Counted from the stretch's first letter, positions 45,512-55,116 are shown. The stretch: 64,000 nt of DNA from Candidatus Obscuribacterales bacterium (GCA_019745415.1 JAIETF010000030.1:161705-225704); one strand, 5' to 3'. Program-made: numbers and translations. The notes: generated by a model not told the origin, from the sequence alone.

Positions 45512-46939
45512 GTGAATTCAGAAGTCGAAAAAATTCAAGTATTCAATACCCTCACAGGCAAGAAAGAAGACTTTGTGCCTGTGTCGGGTAAGACTGTGAA
45601 AATTTATGCCTGCGGTCCTACAGTCTATGACTCAAGCCACCTCGGTCATGCCCGCAAAGAAATAGTCTGGGACACAGTGCAACGCTATCTGCGCTTTGTC
45701 GGTTATGACGTTATCTATGTGCGCAATATCACCGACGTCGACGACAAAATCATCAATCGCGCCAAAGAGCGCGGCATCGGACCAGACAAGCTGGCACGTG
45801 AATACACTTTTGCCTTCTGGGAAGACATGCACGCTCTCAATGTGCAAGCTCCAGATTTTGAACCGCGAGCCACCGAGTTTATCGCCCAGATGATAAGCTT
45901 TGTGGAAGGCTTAATCGCAGCCGGACACGCCTATCAAGCCGGTGGTGATGTCTATTTCGACGTGGCAAGCTTTGACGACTATGGAAAACTGGGCAAGAAA
46001 AATCTAGACGAACTTTTGGTCGGTGCCCGCGAACAAGTGGTGGCACAAGAAGAACTGCAAAAGCTCAAGAAAAATGCCGTCGACTTTGCCCTCTGGAAAA
46101 GCGCCGACAAAGACGAGTTAGGTTGGCAAAGCCCCTGGGGTTATGGCAGACCAGGTTGGCACCTGGAGTGCTCGACCATGGTCAAACATATTTTGGGTGA
46201 AACCATAGATATTCACTCAGGCGGCGAAGATCTAGTCTTTCCGCACCACGAAAACGAAATTGCCCAGTCGGAAGCTTTGCACAAGCATCCACTAGCGCGA
46301 TATTGGCTGCACAACGGCTTTATACAAGTAAGCCAAGAGAAAATGGCTAAGTCACTCGGCAATTTCAAAACAATCAAAGACCTCTTGAAAGAGTTCGAAC
46401 CTGATGCCATCAGGCTTTTTGTCTTGCAGACCCATTATCGCAATCCTATCGATTTCAGCCCTGAGAGCCTAGCGGCGGTGAAAAGCGGCTTACAAAGACT
46501 GGTGCGGGCAGCGCATTTGAATGACGGACTAGAGCAAAAGGGAACAGCCGGCAAAGACATTTTGGCGGCGGCAGAGAAGTTCAAAGCTGAGTTCCGACAA
46601 GCCATGAACAATGACTTTAATACAGCTATCGCTATTTCGCATCTTTATCAAATAGCCGATCAGATTTCTGCTCTGAAAGACAAAGAAAGCGCCGCCAGAC
46701 AAGTGCTTATCGATGTCTTGCTGGAACATGCGGCGGTCTTGGGATTAACCTTGCTGGACAATCGCAAGAATCTCAAAGACGAGCAAAAAGAGAAGCTGGT
46801 GGGCATCCTGCTTGACATGAGACAAAAAGCCAAAGCAGACAAAGATTTTGAACGCGCCGACGCGATCAGAAAACAATTAACCGATATCGGTATAGCCGTA
46901 ATGGATACAGCCCAGGGCGCCACCTGGGAGACTATCTGA
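45512..46939 (+). CDS. cysS: Cysteinyl-tRNA synthetase
   Basis: 475 residues from GTG. Class I synthetase with zinc site. Motifs: KIYACGPTVYDSSHLGHARK (first Zn Cys and HLGH), YVRNITDVDDKIINRAKERG, GRPGWHLECSTMVKHILGET (second Zn Cys), DLVFPHHENEIAQSEALHKH (Zn His), and KMAKSLGNFKTIKDLLKEF (KMSKS loop). The C-terminal helical domain ends RADAIRKQLTDIGIAVMDTA. Downstream of gltX on the same message; the 3' end faces the protease gene 41 nt away. Confidence 0.97.
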   Translation: MNSEVEKIQVFNTLTGKKEDFVPVSGKTVKIYACGPTVYDSSHLGHARKEIVWDTVQRYLRFVGYDVIYVRNITDVDDKIINRAKERGIGPDKLAREYTFAFWEDMHALNVQAPDFEPRATEFIAQMISFVEGLIAAGHAYQAGGDVYFDVASFDDYGKLGKKNLDELLVGAREQVVAQEELQKLKKNAVDFALWKSADKDELGWQSPWGYGRPGWHLECSTMVKHILGETIDIHSGGEDLVFPHHENEIAQSEALHKHPLARYWLHNGFIQVSQEKMAKSLGNFKTIKDLLKEFEPDAIRLFVLQTHYRNPIDFSPESLAAVKSGLQRLVRAAHLNDGLEQKGTAGKDILAAAEKFKAEFRQAMNNDFNTAIAISHLYQIADQISALKDKESAARQVLIDVLLEHAAVLGLTLLDNRKNLKDEQKEKLVGILLDMRQKAKADKDFERADAIRKQLTDIGIAVMDTAQGATWETI

Positions 46940-46980
46940 TTCGCCCAGTTGTTAAGAGGCTCAAATCTAAGTCTTAGTTG

Positions 46981-48033
46981 CTAGTTCTTTTTCGGCGCCT
47001 TCTCTTTGCGATACTCATCGATTAAGAACTGCACCCGTGCCGCCGGGATGACATAGGCAGTCTTGTCTGTATCGCTATAGACGGTCACTCCGCGCACAGC
47101 TGACTCGCCGTTCATGGTTACACGACCGGTCATGACGTCTTTTTGCGAGCCTGGAATGGAAAGAATCACACCACCCGAATAACCTCTGGGAATAGGCGCC
47201 TCCACTTTGAAAAGGGTGCGCCCCTGATAGACATCTTTAGGCTGCTGGTCGAAAGGAATGTCGCTCTGATTGATAAGCCCCGAAAAACGAGCCTTGGCCA
47301 TACTAATCTTGCCCTCACCATTGGCATTGCCAATCTGCACCAGGGGCTCCTGCTGCCGCCAATCGGTCACTTTACTAAGTTTAAGAGCTTGAAAGGTTTC
47401 TCCCGGCTTTGCCACCACTTGCAAAAGCGATAAGTCTTGCCCGGGACTGCGTTTGACCACAAAGGCATCGCGTTCTTCCTCGCTGCCGTCTGGGCGCAAA
47501 AGCTTCACTTTCAGCCGCCCCTGCGATCCTTCCTCGACATGGGCATTTGTAGCCATCAAACCGTCTGAAGATACAAAAAATGCAGTGCCGGCTTTCTTGC
47601 CTTCTGCGGAATCAAAAGATACCGGGCGCACCGAGGGCAGAGCATGAACAAAGGCATAAAGCCTACGGCTGTCCATAGTCACGCCTTCGGTTGTGATTTT
47701 CTCCTTCACTGGTCGCGGCGTTCCGTCTGCCCCGGGCTGCATAACCGGTGCTTCAATTTGACGAGAACGACCGTTGTTCAAGGTCTGACTAAAGTAACAA
47801 GTATCAAACTCAAGCGCAGTAACCTGAGTGGCGTCTTTCTTACTTTTATAGATGTCTTTGCAGACAATGCCATTGTCTTGACTGTTGGGCGCAGTCATCT
47901 GCTGTACAAAGCGCTCAAAGGCCTGCCTGTCGCCAGGGGTCATCTGGTCAAAAGGCTTAATCTCCTGCGGCAATTCTCTATCGGTCTTGCCGCCGGCCAC
48001 CTCATTTCTTCTATCGGCACCGCCCATAAGCAA
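46981..48033 (-). CDS. Trypsin-like serine protease (S1C-like)
   Basis: 350 residues. The catalytic triad is readable: H165 in TNAHVEEGS, D200 in SPGQDLSLLQV and S286 in PRGYSGGVI, with strands AGTAFFVSSDGLMATNAHV as in HtrA/DegP-type enzymes. No PDZ domain follows; the chain ends in a short Lys-rich tail (YRKEKAPKKN). The first 130 residues are a polar region that holds DQMTPGDRQAFERFVQQM and two Cys. No signal peptide is seen, which is odd for this group; a TTG start at 48033 with GGGAG five bases upstream is supported, and the ATG two codons later is an alternative. The gene is likely monocistronic. Confidence 0.87.
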   Translation of the reverse strand: MLMGGADRRNEVAGGKTDRELPQEIKPFDQMTPGDRQAFERFVQQMTAPNSQDNGIVCKDIYKSKKDATQVTALEFDTCYFSQTLNNGRSRQIEAPVMQPGADGTPRPVKEKITTEGVTMDSRRLYAFVHALPSVRPVSFDSAEGKKAGTAFFVSSDGLMATNAHVEEGSQGRLKVKLLRPDGSEEERDAFVVKRSPGQDLSLLQVVAKPGETFQALKLSKVTDWRQQEPLVQIGNANGEGKISMAKARFSGLINQSDIPFDQQPKDVYQGRTLFKVEAPIPRGYSGGVILSIPGSQKDVMTGRVTMNGESAVRGVTVYSDTDKTAYVIPAARVQFLIDEYRKEKAPKKN

Positions 48034-48117
48034 TCAAGCTCCCAGTTTCCAAAAACGCCAGCCAGAAAGAACAAGAACATATATACCCATAAGGCTAAAT
48101 TTCGACACCCTTATGCC

Positions 48118-48136
48118 AAAAGGCGTTCTAGCGCCT
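48118..48136 (-). terminator. Hairpin over the stop codon of the second GT-C gene
   Basis: On the minus strand AGGCG-CTAGAA-CGCCT-TTT: a 5-bp stem whose loop contains the stop codon, followed by a short T run. A modest terminator. Confidence 0.45.
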
Positions 48137-49750
48137 CTTATAAATCAAATAGTCATAGTTCCAATCGCAATACTCTCGCGGCGGCATATTCTCTGAATAA
48201 TACCGAGCAGTGCCGGCTATTTCATAGTGTTCGAGCAGTTTAGACTTAAAGCCGGCTTCTTTGAGAAAGTCATCGATTTCACCGCCTTCTATCAGGACCA
48301 GCTTAGGCTCTCTCTGCAGCTCATGCTCAAGCTTTTGCAAAATACGAGCTTTCATTTCGGCTAAATACTCTTTGTGCCGCCCCAGATAAAGCCCATCTAT
48401 GCCCCAGCTCTTGCGACGGGCTTCAAGCCAGCAAACCAAACCGAGTTCATCGGCGCTAATAAAGTAGCCGCTTCGCCGCCCACAATTAGATAGAAGCGGG
48501 CACGCCGGTGCAGTGCGACCATTTAAGAACAAGATCAAGTCGCCCTCTCGGCTATATCGCTGCAAAGCCCGGGCTAAGTCGGGCGGGGCGCCAACAGCCT
48601 TTGCTTGCGAGAAAAAATGTCTAAAGCGATAGACTCTCTCAACCTCTAATAAAGGCAAAAACGAAAAGAAGAGCAAAATGGCAACGGCTAAGTTAAGCCC
48701 CCTAAGCCCCGGGAAAAGACGAGGAAATAGGCGCCCGGCTTGATCTAAATAGATGAAGAGCAAGAGCGGCAGTAAAGCAAAAATACCGGCACCACCAAAG
48801 ACAAAATTGTCGGTAATGGCAGGCATGCTGATGGTATAGACGCTGAAGCCATAGATTGCAAAAAGCACCAAAGGGGCAAGCATTTTAAATTTAGCAGTGG
48901 CCGGTCTAAGCAAAAGAGGCAAAGCCAGAGACAGCGACAAGACCAGCAAATAAACCAGATCTCGGCGATCTGGCCCGGTGCCGACGCCGAACAGCATAAA
49001 GTTATCGAGGGCGAGAAAACCTCGGCGACAAGTAAGCACCTGGTCAAAAAAGAGCTTGCCGTCAAAGCCGCAAAGAGCACAAGAAAAGAGAAGTACGAGC
49101 AAAACAGACAGCAAGACCAAACCAAAGCGCTCTACCTTCTGCTTCAATGAAAGATCAAAATCCAGCAAGAGTAAATACAAAAATGGCAAAGGTAGAAAAT
49201 TTATCTGGCAGGCAGAGAGGGCCGATACAAGCACTAAAGCAAACCTAGACCAGATCGAACGCTGTTGCAAAAGATCGGCTAGCACAAGAGGAATAAAGGC
49301 AAAATAAAGCAAAGCCTGATAAGTGCCTGTCTGAAAAAGAAAGGCGGTGAGGGCAAAGACCAGCACCGCAGCGTAGAGAGCATGTAAACCTTTAGCAGTC
49401 TCAGATGTAGCGGTAGCCCCTTTCAAGATCTTTAATAAGACAAGAGAAAGCAGACCTTGATAGAGCAAGACCAGAAACAAATTAGAAAGAGCCGACTTAA
49501 CCGGTATCAAAAGTGCTGGAACTCTCAAGCAAGCAAGAACCGGTAAGTCGTCAAAGTAAAAGTCGCGATAAACGACCGCACCTTCCAAAAGACGCTTGCA
49601 GGCTTGCATAGCCAGATCGACTGTGGGAGAGATGGGTGAATCTATAATGAAAACGAATAGTATTTGCCAGAGAAATAGAGCAACCAAAGAAAGTCGCAAA
49701 GCAATTAAAGCAAGTCTCGAAGCATTTGAAGGGAGCGGCAAAGCAGTCAT
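48128..49750 (-). CDS. Polytopic GT-C-type glycosyltransferase, copy 2
   Basis: 540 residues, about 10-12 hydrophobic helices. The first periplasmic loop holds acidic motifs expected of lipid-linked-sugar transferases: SPTVDLAMQACKRLLEGAVV and YRDFYFDDLPVL. The soluble C-terminus carries REGDLILFLNGRTAPACPLL and RSGYFISADELGLVCWLEAR. Start ATG overlaps the stop of the upstream gene (ATGA), so it is translated with it. The acceptor and sugar are unknown. It resembles copy 1 in layout more than in sequence. Confidence 0.82.
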   Translation of the reverse strand: MTALPLPSNASRLALIALRLSLVALFLWQILFVFIIDSPISPTVDLAMQACKRLLEGAVVYRDFYFDDLPVLACLRVPALLIPVKSALSNLFLVLLYQGLLSLVLLKILKGATATSETAKGLHALYAAVLVFALTAFLFQTGTYQALLYFAFIPLVLADLLQQRSIWSRFALVLVSALSACQINFLPLPFLYLLLLDFDLSLKQKVERFGLVLLSVLLVLLFSCALCGFDGKLFFDQVLTCRRGFLALDNFMLFGVGTGPDRRDLVYLLVLSLSLALPLLLRPATAKFKMLAPLVLFAIYGFSVYTISMPAITDNFVFGGAGIFALLPLLLFIYLDQAGRLFPRLFPGLRGLNLAVAILLFFSFLPLLEVERVYRFRHFFSQAKAVGAPPDLARALQRYSREGDLILFLNGRTAPACPLLSNCGRRSGYFISADELGLVCWLEARRKSWGIDGLYLGRHKEYLAEMKARILQKLEHELQREPKLVLIEGGEIDDFLKEAGFKSKLLEHYEIAGTARYYSENMPPREYCDWNYDYLIYKRR

Positions 49751-51441
49751 GGAACCCCCTTGGCATTATCTTTATCGGGTAGTCTTTTATAGACTGTCAT
49801 GCCGTAGGCTTCGCCCACCTCAGGCAAGGCGCTGTAGTTTTCTAAAATATATGGCAGCAGCCCGAGACGGTCTAGAAGCTCAGGCATAGTCTGCTTCTGC
49901 ACGAAAATCAAAACAGGTTTATACTTCTCGATATCTTCGCGATACAAGGCAACAATCTGCGCCCGCATTTCTTGAAAGCGCTTCAGGTCTTGCGGTTTCT
50001 TTACCTCTACAACATAATCTGCCACCACTAGAGGCATGGCATGTATAAAGCGCGAGCCCGGCTTGCGTCCACTCTGCACCATAGCCGGATAACCCGGTGC
50101 CATAGCCGTAGAAAGGAAAAGCACGGTATCACTCGCAGTGGCATGCTCGGTTATAGTTTTCACCGCCGGGCTTATTTCATGCTCATAGCAAAGTCCTTTT
50201 AAGCCAATGAAAGCAAGATCAAACTTCTCTAAAGTCGCCTCTTCTTCCTGCCCCTGACGGTAAACCTGATAAGCTCTTGCCGCCGGGAAAGCAAGGGCGA
50301 AGACCGCTGCCATAGCCAGGAACAAACCTTGCCTTCTAGTTTCTTCTTTAGCCTTTGTAAGAGCTAAAGAGACAAGAGAAACAAGACATAAACAAAAGAG
50401 AAGCAAAGACGCCAATCGGATCGGAAGCAAATGATACTGCCAGGATTGTCCGGCGTAAAAGTAAACCGCGGTAGAAATCCATGCCAGAGCAGCAAAAGCA
50501 ATGCTTGGCAGAGCCATGGAAAGCCTTACCCGGGGCAAGATATAGAGCAGCAATAGAGTGGCAAAGGCAAGAAAGAGAAAGTCGATGCGCCAGAATGAAG
50601 TCAGGTTGAAGAGAAAAGAATTTGTGTAGTACTCGTAGCCTGCTTGATAGATAGGCAAAATAAACTGAAAGAGACCGTTTCGAACCGAAGCGGGCAAAAA
50701 CAAGAAATGCACGGCGTAAAGACCTAGTCCGAGGTAAACACCTAAACATTCGGGCTTAAGCAGAGAGCCCAGCCTTTCTTTAAGCTCGCAATCGCGGTCT
50801 AAAAATGAGACCGCCAAGATAATCAATTCGACAAAAGCTGACATCAAGACAAAGTACGGCTTGAGAGCCATACCTACGCCAGCGCCCAAACCAATCAAAA
50901 GAGCCCATATCTTTCTAGAGAGGCACTCTTGGACCGGGCGCTCTCGATCAGAGCTTTCTAATGCGCGCAGCAAGCGCCAAATTAAAAAAGGAAAGTAGAG
51001 AAGCAAGAACAGATGTTCTCTTTGACCATAATCTAAGTCTAGAGATAAATTGAAAGAAGCAAAAAGCAAGACGGCAAGTGAAAGCGAAACGAAAACACCA
51101 ATCTGGCTGCGGCAAAGCCATAAAGCAGCAAGCGCAAGAGCTGAAGAAACAATTGCCAGTGTTGTCACCGACAAATTAAAGGCGAGGGTGAGGGGCAAAG
51201 CCAATTGCTTCGCCACCACCACTGGTATTACATTCAAGTAAATTATTAAGGGTGGGTTATTATCAAAGCATTCGACGTAAGGCAACCTGCCCTGCAAAAG
51301 CAATTCGGCCATGCTCAGATACATGCACTGATCTGACTGACCAGTTAGGGGATGCCCCCAATCTCGGTAAAGAGAGGCTAGAGATAAAAGAGTTAGACCC
51401 AGCCAGGCGGCAACATAGAAATAACCGCTTCTGAACCTCAC
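49747..51441 (-). CDS. Polytopic GT-C-type glycosyltransferase, copy 1
   Basis: 564 residues from GTG. About 11 membrane helices (for example WLGLTLLSLASLY, LALPLTLAFNLSVTTLAIVS, WALLIGLGAGVGMAL). The long first loop has GQSDQCMYLSMAELLLQGRL then PYVECFDNNPPLIIYL, the acidic-plus-Pro pattern of the ArnT/PMT superfamily that uses polyprenyl-phosphate sugars. The C-terminus is a soluble domain with SDTVLFLSTAMAPGYPAMVQ. It is ten nucleotides after the lipoprotein gene and overlaps the next transferase, so the three form one operon. Confidence 0.85.
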   Translation of the reverse strand: MRFRSGYFYVAAWLGLTLLSLASLYRDWGHPLTGQSDQCMYLSMAELLLQGRLPYVECFDNNPPLIIYLNVIPVVVAKQLALPLTLAFNLSVTTLAIVSSALALAALWLCRSQIGVFVSLSLAVLLFASFNLSLDLDYGQREHLFLLLYFPFLIWRLLRALESSDRERPVQECLSRKIWALLIGLGAGVGMALKPYFVLMSAFVELIILAVSFLDRDCELKERLGSLLKPECLGVYLGLGLYAVHFLFLPASVRNGLFQFILPIYQAGYEYYTNSFLFNLTSFWRIDFLFLAFATLLLLYILPRVRLSMALPSIAFAALAWISTAVYFYAGQSWQYHLLPIRLASLLLFCLCLVSLVSLALTKAKEETRRQGLFLAMAAVFALAFPAARAYQVYRQGQEEEATLEKFDLAFIGLKGLCYEHEISPAVKTITEHATASDTVLFLSTAMAPGYPAMVQSGRKPGSRFIHAMPLVVADYVVEVKKPQDLKRFQEMRAQIVALYREDIEKYKPVLIFVQKQTMPELLDRLGLLPYILENYSALPEVGEAYGMTVYKRLPDKDNAKGVP

Positions 51442-51451
51442 TAAGTGTTCA

Positions 51452-51916
51452 CTATTTGCTGGGGTTATAAATCAAATCTACTTTGAACTCTACCGGCGCA
51501 TCTTTAAATTCAGCCGGCAGTGGACCAAAGGGAGCCTGCATGCGAACTGTATCTAGAGCTTTCTCGATTGACTTCTGGTTGGCAGAAGCACCGACAGGGT
51601 GCACATTAGAGCAGTAACCCGGCCTTGTCACTAGAAATTCGCAAGAAACTAAATATTGGCGATTGGCGGGGACGGGGCGCCAAGCGGTCAAGATTTTGTT
51701 GGCCATGTTCTCGGTATATTTGAGCTGGGTGCGGTTCATATTAGGATTACCAACAACCCAAACATGCACTTGGTGAGGACTTTGGGGAGCCGGAACGTCA
51801 GCTTGAACATCAGCAGCACCGGAGGTATCACCCTTAACATCTTCAGCTTTCTTGCAGCCGCCGCAAGAGACCACAACCGGCAACAGTAGTGCAAGCCACA
51901 AAGACTTAAGTTTCAT
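51452..51916 (-). CDS. Lipoprotein with TonB-C-like domain
   Basis: 154 residues from ATG, with GGGAG seven bases upstream. Signal peptide with lipobox VVVSC (MKLKSLWLALLLPVVVSCGG) gives a lipidated Cys at residue 18. After an acidic linker, the domain at 50-154 reads HVWVVGNPNMNRTQLKYTEN, SNVHPVGASANQKSIEKALD, VRMQAPFGPLPAEF and VEFKVDLIYN, the order of TonB C-terminal domains in which a short AAPFPPLP-like stretch precedes the last strand. No TonB N-terminal helix exists, so it is likely a periplasmic-facing binding module. It leads the operon with the two GT-C transferases. Confidence 0.75.
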   Translation of the reverse strand: MKLKSLWLALLLPVVVSCGGCKKAEDVKGDTSGAADVQADVPAPQSPHQVHVWVVGNPNMNRTQLKYTENMANKILTAWRPVPANRQYLVSCEFLVTRPGYCSNVHPVGASANQKSIEKALDTVRMQAPFGPLPAEFKDAPVEFKVDLIYNPSK

Positions 51917-52025
51917 TGACAATCTCCCGGGTTCGTTGACTATAGTCTTCTTATATCATGCTCTAGTAAAATTGAGCGCCAAAGCATTCAATAAAACTAG
52001 TCAGGCCTAGAGGTCAGGAGCACTA

Positions 52026-53330
52026 ATGGCAAAGTCAAACCCGGGTAGTTTCAGGGACAGATTCAAGCCGGGCAGCCCGGAAGAGAAATTTGCCAAAAAA
52101 GTCATCAAGCGGTTAACAGAAGCCCGTCCGACTCATAAATGGGAATTCGACGAAGAGTCTTTCGCCATCAAGCTTGTGGAACCGGCCGAGCCCCAAGAAA
52201 CAATGCCCCAGCTGTTGTTTTTGGAAAGTCTCTATCAGGAATACTCAAATGCCGCCGAAAGCGACAAGGCAAGCTTTGTAGACAAAGCCGTACAGCTTAC
52301 CGAGCCTGTGGAAATGCCCGAAACTTTCGAAGAAGCGGCATCTCATCTGCTTGTCTCGGCAATGCCGCTGTTTAATGTTGTACTGGTGGGCTTGCAGATG
52401 CAATATATGAGCAGCCAGAGAGGCACGCTAAAGCCCGACAGTGATGAAGAGCTCCCCTTCCTGCCCTGCTCGGTACTAACCAATCATTTAGGCTTGATAT
52501 TTGTTGTTGACAAGCCCCAGGGTAAGCTCTATGTCGATCGCGACACCGTCAAAAAATGGGGAGTCTCAATCAACACAATATTTGAAAAGGCAGTGGAAAA
52601 TCTGGCCGCTCTTACCACTACCGGTGGTTTCAACGGCTTATCACGAGAAGAAGGCGGCCCCTGTTGTCTTTATCAGTCGGTGCTAAACGACAGCTATGAA
52701 GGGGCGAGGCTTATTTTCCCGCAGATTTTCCAAGAGTTGCCGGTGAAAGGCGAGATGGTTTTGGCTGTACCCAATAACGACATACTGCTTATTACCGGTT
52801 CGGAAGAAGAAGACGGGCTTACCCTCATGGTCGAAGCATTCGAGAAAGCACAGACGATGCCGCATCCGCTGCCACCTATAGCCATGGTGGTGAGAGACGG
52901 CCAGTTGCAAGACTTTCTGCCGCCGGAAACCTCGCCCCATCACAATTTCTTTAAGCGCATGGCGGTTGTTTATTACAACACCATTTATGCCGAGCAAAAG
53001 AAAATACTGGATGAAAGCACACAGGATATGCCGGATGCACCCTTTATCGCACTTTATCAGGCTCTTGAAAAAACGGAGGGCGATTATGCCGTGAGCAGCG
53101 TTACAACCTGGTCGCAGTCGGTAAAGACCCTTTTACCCCTAACCGAACAAATAGCTTTGGTTACGGGTGAAGGCGAAACACAAAAAGTCGAAGGCTTTGC
53201 CCCTTTTATAAAAGTAGCTCAGATAGCCGGTTCTCGCCTAGTACCTACAGCTGACTACCCGCCGCGCTTCTACACCGAAGGAGCACTTAGCGAAGCTGAA
53301 ATCAAAGAACTGGTTGGCTCAAACAGCTAA
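52026..53330 (+). CDS. DUF1444-like protein
   Basis: 434 residues from ATG, with GGAG six bases upstream. The middle follows the DUF1444 (YtpQ) layout: LPCSVLTNHLGLIFVVDKPQ, KWGVSINTIFEKAVENLAAL, CLYQSVLNDSYEGARLIFPQ, KGEMVLAVPNNDILLITGSE and DGLTLMVEAFEKAQTMPHPL. A family-specific N-terminal 130 residues and a C-terminal part of about 110 residues are extra. No membrane segment or signal. Function in general is unknown for DUF1444. Probably monocistronic. Confidence 0.75.
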   Translation: MAKSNPGSFRDRFKPGSPEEKFAKKVIKRLTEARPTHKWEFDEESFAIKLVEPAEPQETMPQLLFLESLYQEYSNAAESDKASFVDKAVQLTEPVEMPETFEEAASHLLVSAMPLFNVVLVGLQMQYMSSQRGTLKPDSDEELPFLPCSVLTNHLGLIFVVDKPQGKLYVDRDTVKKWGVSINTIFEKAVENLAALTTTGGFNGLSREEGGPCCLYQSVLNDSYEGARLIFPQIFQELPVKGEMVLAVPNNDILLITGSEEEDGLTLMVEAFEKAQTMPHPLPPIAMVVRDGQLQDFLPPETSPHHNFFKRMAVVYYNTIYAEQKKILDESTQDMPDAPFIALYQALEKTEGDYAVSSVTTWSQSVKTLLPLTEQIALVTGEGETQKVEGFAPFIKVAQIAGSRLVPTADYPPRFYTEGALSEAEIKELVGSNS

Positions 53331-53430
53331 TTTTCATGGCCAATTACAATAGCTGTTTTTGATATCTTAAACAAAGCGCAAGAAGCATAGGCACTACTGG
53401 CAATACCACTTCCGTGAATAACTTTAGAAG

Positions 53431-53468
53431 TAGAAAACAGAAAAGCGCCCAGTTCAACATGGACGCTT
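53431..53468 (-). terminator. Terminator downstream of tRNA-Ser
   Basis: On the minus strand an 8-bp stem AAGCGTCC / GGGCGCTT (one G-U) with loop ATGTTGAACT, followed by TTCTGTTTTC. It lies about 65 nt after the tRNA and on its strand. Confidence 0.7.
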
Positions 53469-53531
53469 AAAATTCTGCTTGCAGTCAGGCTCTGAGTATT
53501 ACTCGACTGACAGACTGACAAAGTGAAAGAT

Positions 53532-53615
53532 CGGAGAGGGTGGGATTCGAACCCACGTGGCTTGCGCCCATCCGCTTTCGAGGCGGCGCCGTTATGACCG
53601 CTTCGGTACCTCTCC
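53532..53615 (-). tRNA. tRNA-Ser(CGA)
   Basis: 84 nt. Acceptor stem GGAGAGG / CCTCTCC with discriminator G, D arm, anticodon loop CTCGAAA (anticodon CGA, reading UCG), long variable arm GGGCGCAAGCC typical of class II tRNAs, and T-loop GGTTCGAATCC. The 3' CCA is not encoded (GATC follows), so the tRNA depends on nucleotidyltransferase activity such as the enzyme at 57232. Confidence 0.96.
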
Positions 53616-53726
53616 TCATCAGCTTTTCAATTGGCGTTTTATTTTAGCAGCTTTTATGAGACAAATGAGTCGGGGCCGCTTAAGCGCAGATAAGACCTCT
53701 ACACAGAACAGGGAGAACGAACCTCA

Positions 53727-54506
53727 GTGAATAGCAATCAAAAGACAAGAGCCTTTCTCGACTCGCTCTCCATCAGCTATTCGGCCTTGGTCGAAGTCAG
53801 CCTGACAAGCGATGAAGGGCATGCGGGACCGAGCATGTCAATGTTTACCTTCCTTAGCGAAGAAAACCCTCTTGAAGTCTTAAAAAAGATCAGGCAGGCG
53901 CCGGCTGCCATTTTTGAAGACAGCAGACTATCTCCAGTTTTTCTTGGTAATGACGACAGTCTGGCCATACACATGGAAACACTAGCCCTTGCCCAGGAAG
54001 AGGGCCTCAACCCGGCTAGCTATATTGAGGAAGCCGACCGCCTGGACGAAGCCTATTTGAAGAACTGGCAGGCTGCCAGACTAGAAGAAACAGTCTTTAT
54101 TGAAGGAGAGCAGACAGCAGCAGATGAGGACGCCATAAGGCTAAATAAGGCCATGGAACTGGAAGCCGGCGCAGGCTGCGCAGGTTACATAGGTCTAGTA
54201 CAGGCCCAAACAGAAGAACTTTGCGCCGCCCTGCACTGGGGTGGCGGGCAGTTTCCAAGTCCAGCTCTAATGACAGCTTATCTGAGGCGCTGGCGCACCC
54301 GTCATCAAGCTTGCCTAATAGCCTTGGAACCCGAGAGACTGTTATTTTCCCTCGAGAAACCATGCGAAGAAGAACAATGCTATAGCCTTGCCGCCGAACA
54401 CTTAGCAGTTTTTCCCGATCTCTTATCGGGCCAAAACCGCCAAGCCAATACCCTGCAAAGCTATGCCGCCTTACTAAAGCACATGAACCACTGGTCTCTT
54501 GGCTAA
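53727..54506 (+). CDS. DUF4253-domain protein
   Basis: 259 residues from GTG. The C-terminal 90 residues match the DUF4253 pattern: ALHWGGGQFPSPALMTAYLR, RWRTRHQACLIALEPERLLF, then CYSLAAEHLAVFPDLLSGQN and a final YAALLKHMNHWSLG. The N-terminus is an uncharacterised domain (FLDSLSISYSALVEVSLTSD), with a helical acidic middle. DUF4253 proteins have been noted near immunity-type genes, but no toxin gene is adjacent here. It converges with the SRPBCC gene with 1 nt between them. Confidence 0.8.
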   Translation: MNSNQKTRAFLDSLSISYSALVEVSLTSDEGHAGPSMSMFTFLSEENPLEVLKKIRQAPAAIFEDSRLSPVFLGNDDSLAIHMETLALAQEEGLNPASYIEEADRLDEAYLKNWQAARLEETVFIEGEQTAADEDAIRLNKAMELEAGAGCAGYIGLVQAQTEELCAALHWGGGQFPSPALMTAYLRRWRTRHQACLIALEPERLLFSLEKPCEEEQCYSLAAEHLAVFPDLLSGQNRQANTLQSYAALLKHMNHWSLG

Positions 54507-54507
54507 A

Positions 54508-55116
54508 TTATTGATTGTGATGCTGCGGACGACCGGCGATCTGCACATTGGTTTGGCTCTCTGATTGAGCCTTGAGTGTGTTGAGCACGCCCGGCATATC
54601 GATTTTGCACTGACGTCTAATGAGGGCCTGCGGTATAAACATGCCGCCGTCCACATGAGAAGCATAAGTGACCAAAGTGGTGCGACCACCATCCAAAGGT
54701 TCAAGCTTCCAATAGCCGTCAACCTGCTTGAAAGCGCCCGAAACTCTGTGCCATTCCATGGCAGTAGGCGCGGTCTCTTTCACTTCAACTGTGTATTCAT
54801 AGCTGCCGGGCAAGCCGGAGGGCGAGATCACATGCTTGACGATCTTTGTATGACCGTGGTCCTGCATGAGCTTGCACTTTTTCATTTGCGGAAAAACACG
54901 TGATGCATTGTCATAATCGGTCAGAATCTGCCAGACCTTTTCAGGCGGAGCTTTAACCGTTGCTTTGCTAACTGTGTAGGTCTTACCATGCATCAATTCT
55001 TCAGAGCACTCATTAGCTGAGCGAGCGGAAACAGGCTGAGGAGCTTGCAATGCCGCGATTGTAAGCACAGAAGCTGCCAGCGTTATTGCAGCCCTCGCTC
55101 TCTTGATGGTAAACAC
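54508..55116 (-). CDS. Exported SRPBCC (START-like) domain protein
   Basis: 202 residues from GTG 55116, with AGGA six bases upstream, giving a signal peptide VFTIKRARAAITLAASVLTI cleaved near VSA-RSA. The frame is open 37 codons further upstream. The mature part is a helix-grip fold: YTVSKATVKAPPEKVWQILT, DYDNASRVFPQMKKCKLMQD, GSYEYTVEVKETAPTAMEWH, YWKLEPLDGGRTTLVTYASH and ALIRRQCKIDMPGVLNTLKA. This is the layout of the polyketide cyclase/Coq10 group that binds hydrophobic ligands. Periplasmic location is inferred. Confidence 0.85.
   Translation of the reverse strand: MFTIKRARAAITLAASVLTIAALQAPQPVSARSANECSEELMHGKTYTVSKATVKAPPEKVWQILTDYDNASRVFPQMKKCKLMQDHGHTKIVKHVISPSGLPGSYEYTVEVKETAPTAMEWHRVSGAFKQVDGYWKLEPLDGGRTTLVTYASHVDGGMFIPQALIRRQCKIDMPGVLNTLKAQSESQTNVQIAGRPQHHNQ

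Noticed and set aside
47644..48243. 199-codon plus-strand frame
   Set aside because: It spans the antisense of the protease N-terminus and the end of the GT-C gene, with no protein-like pattern.
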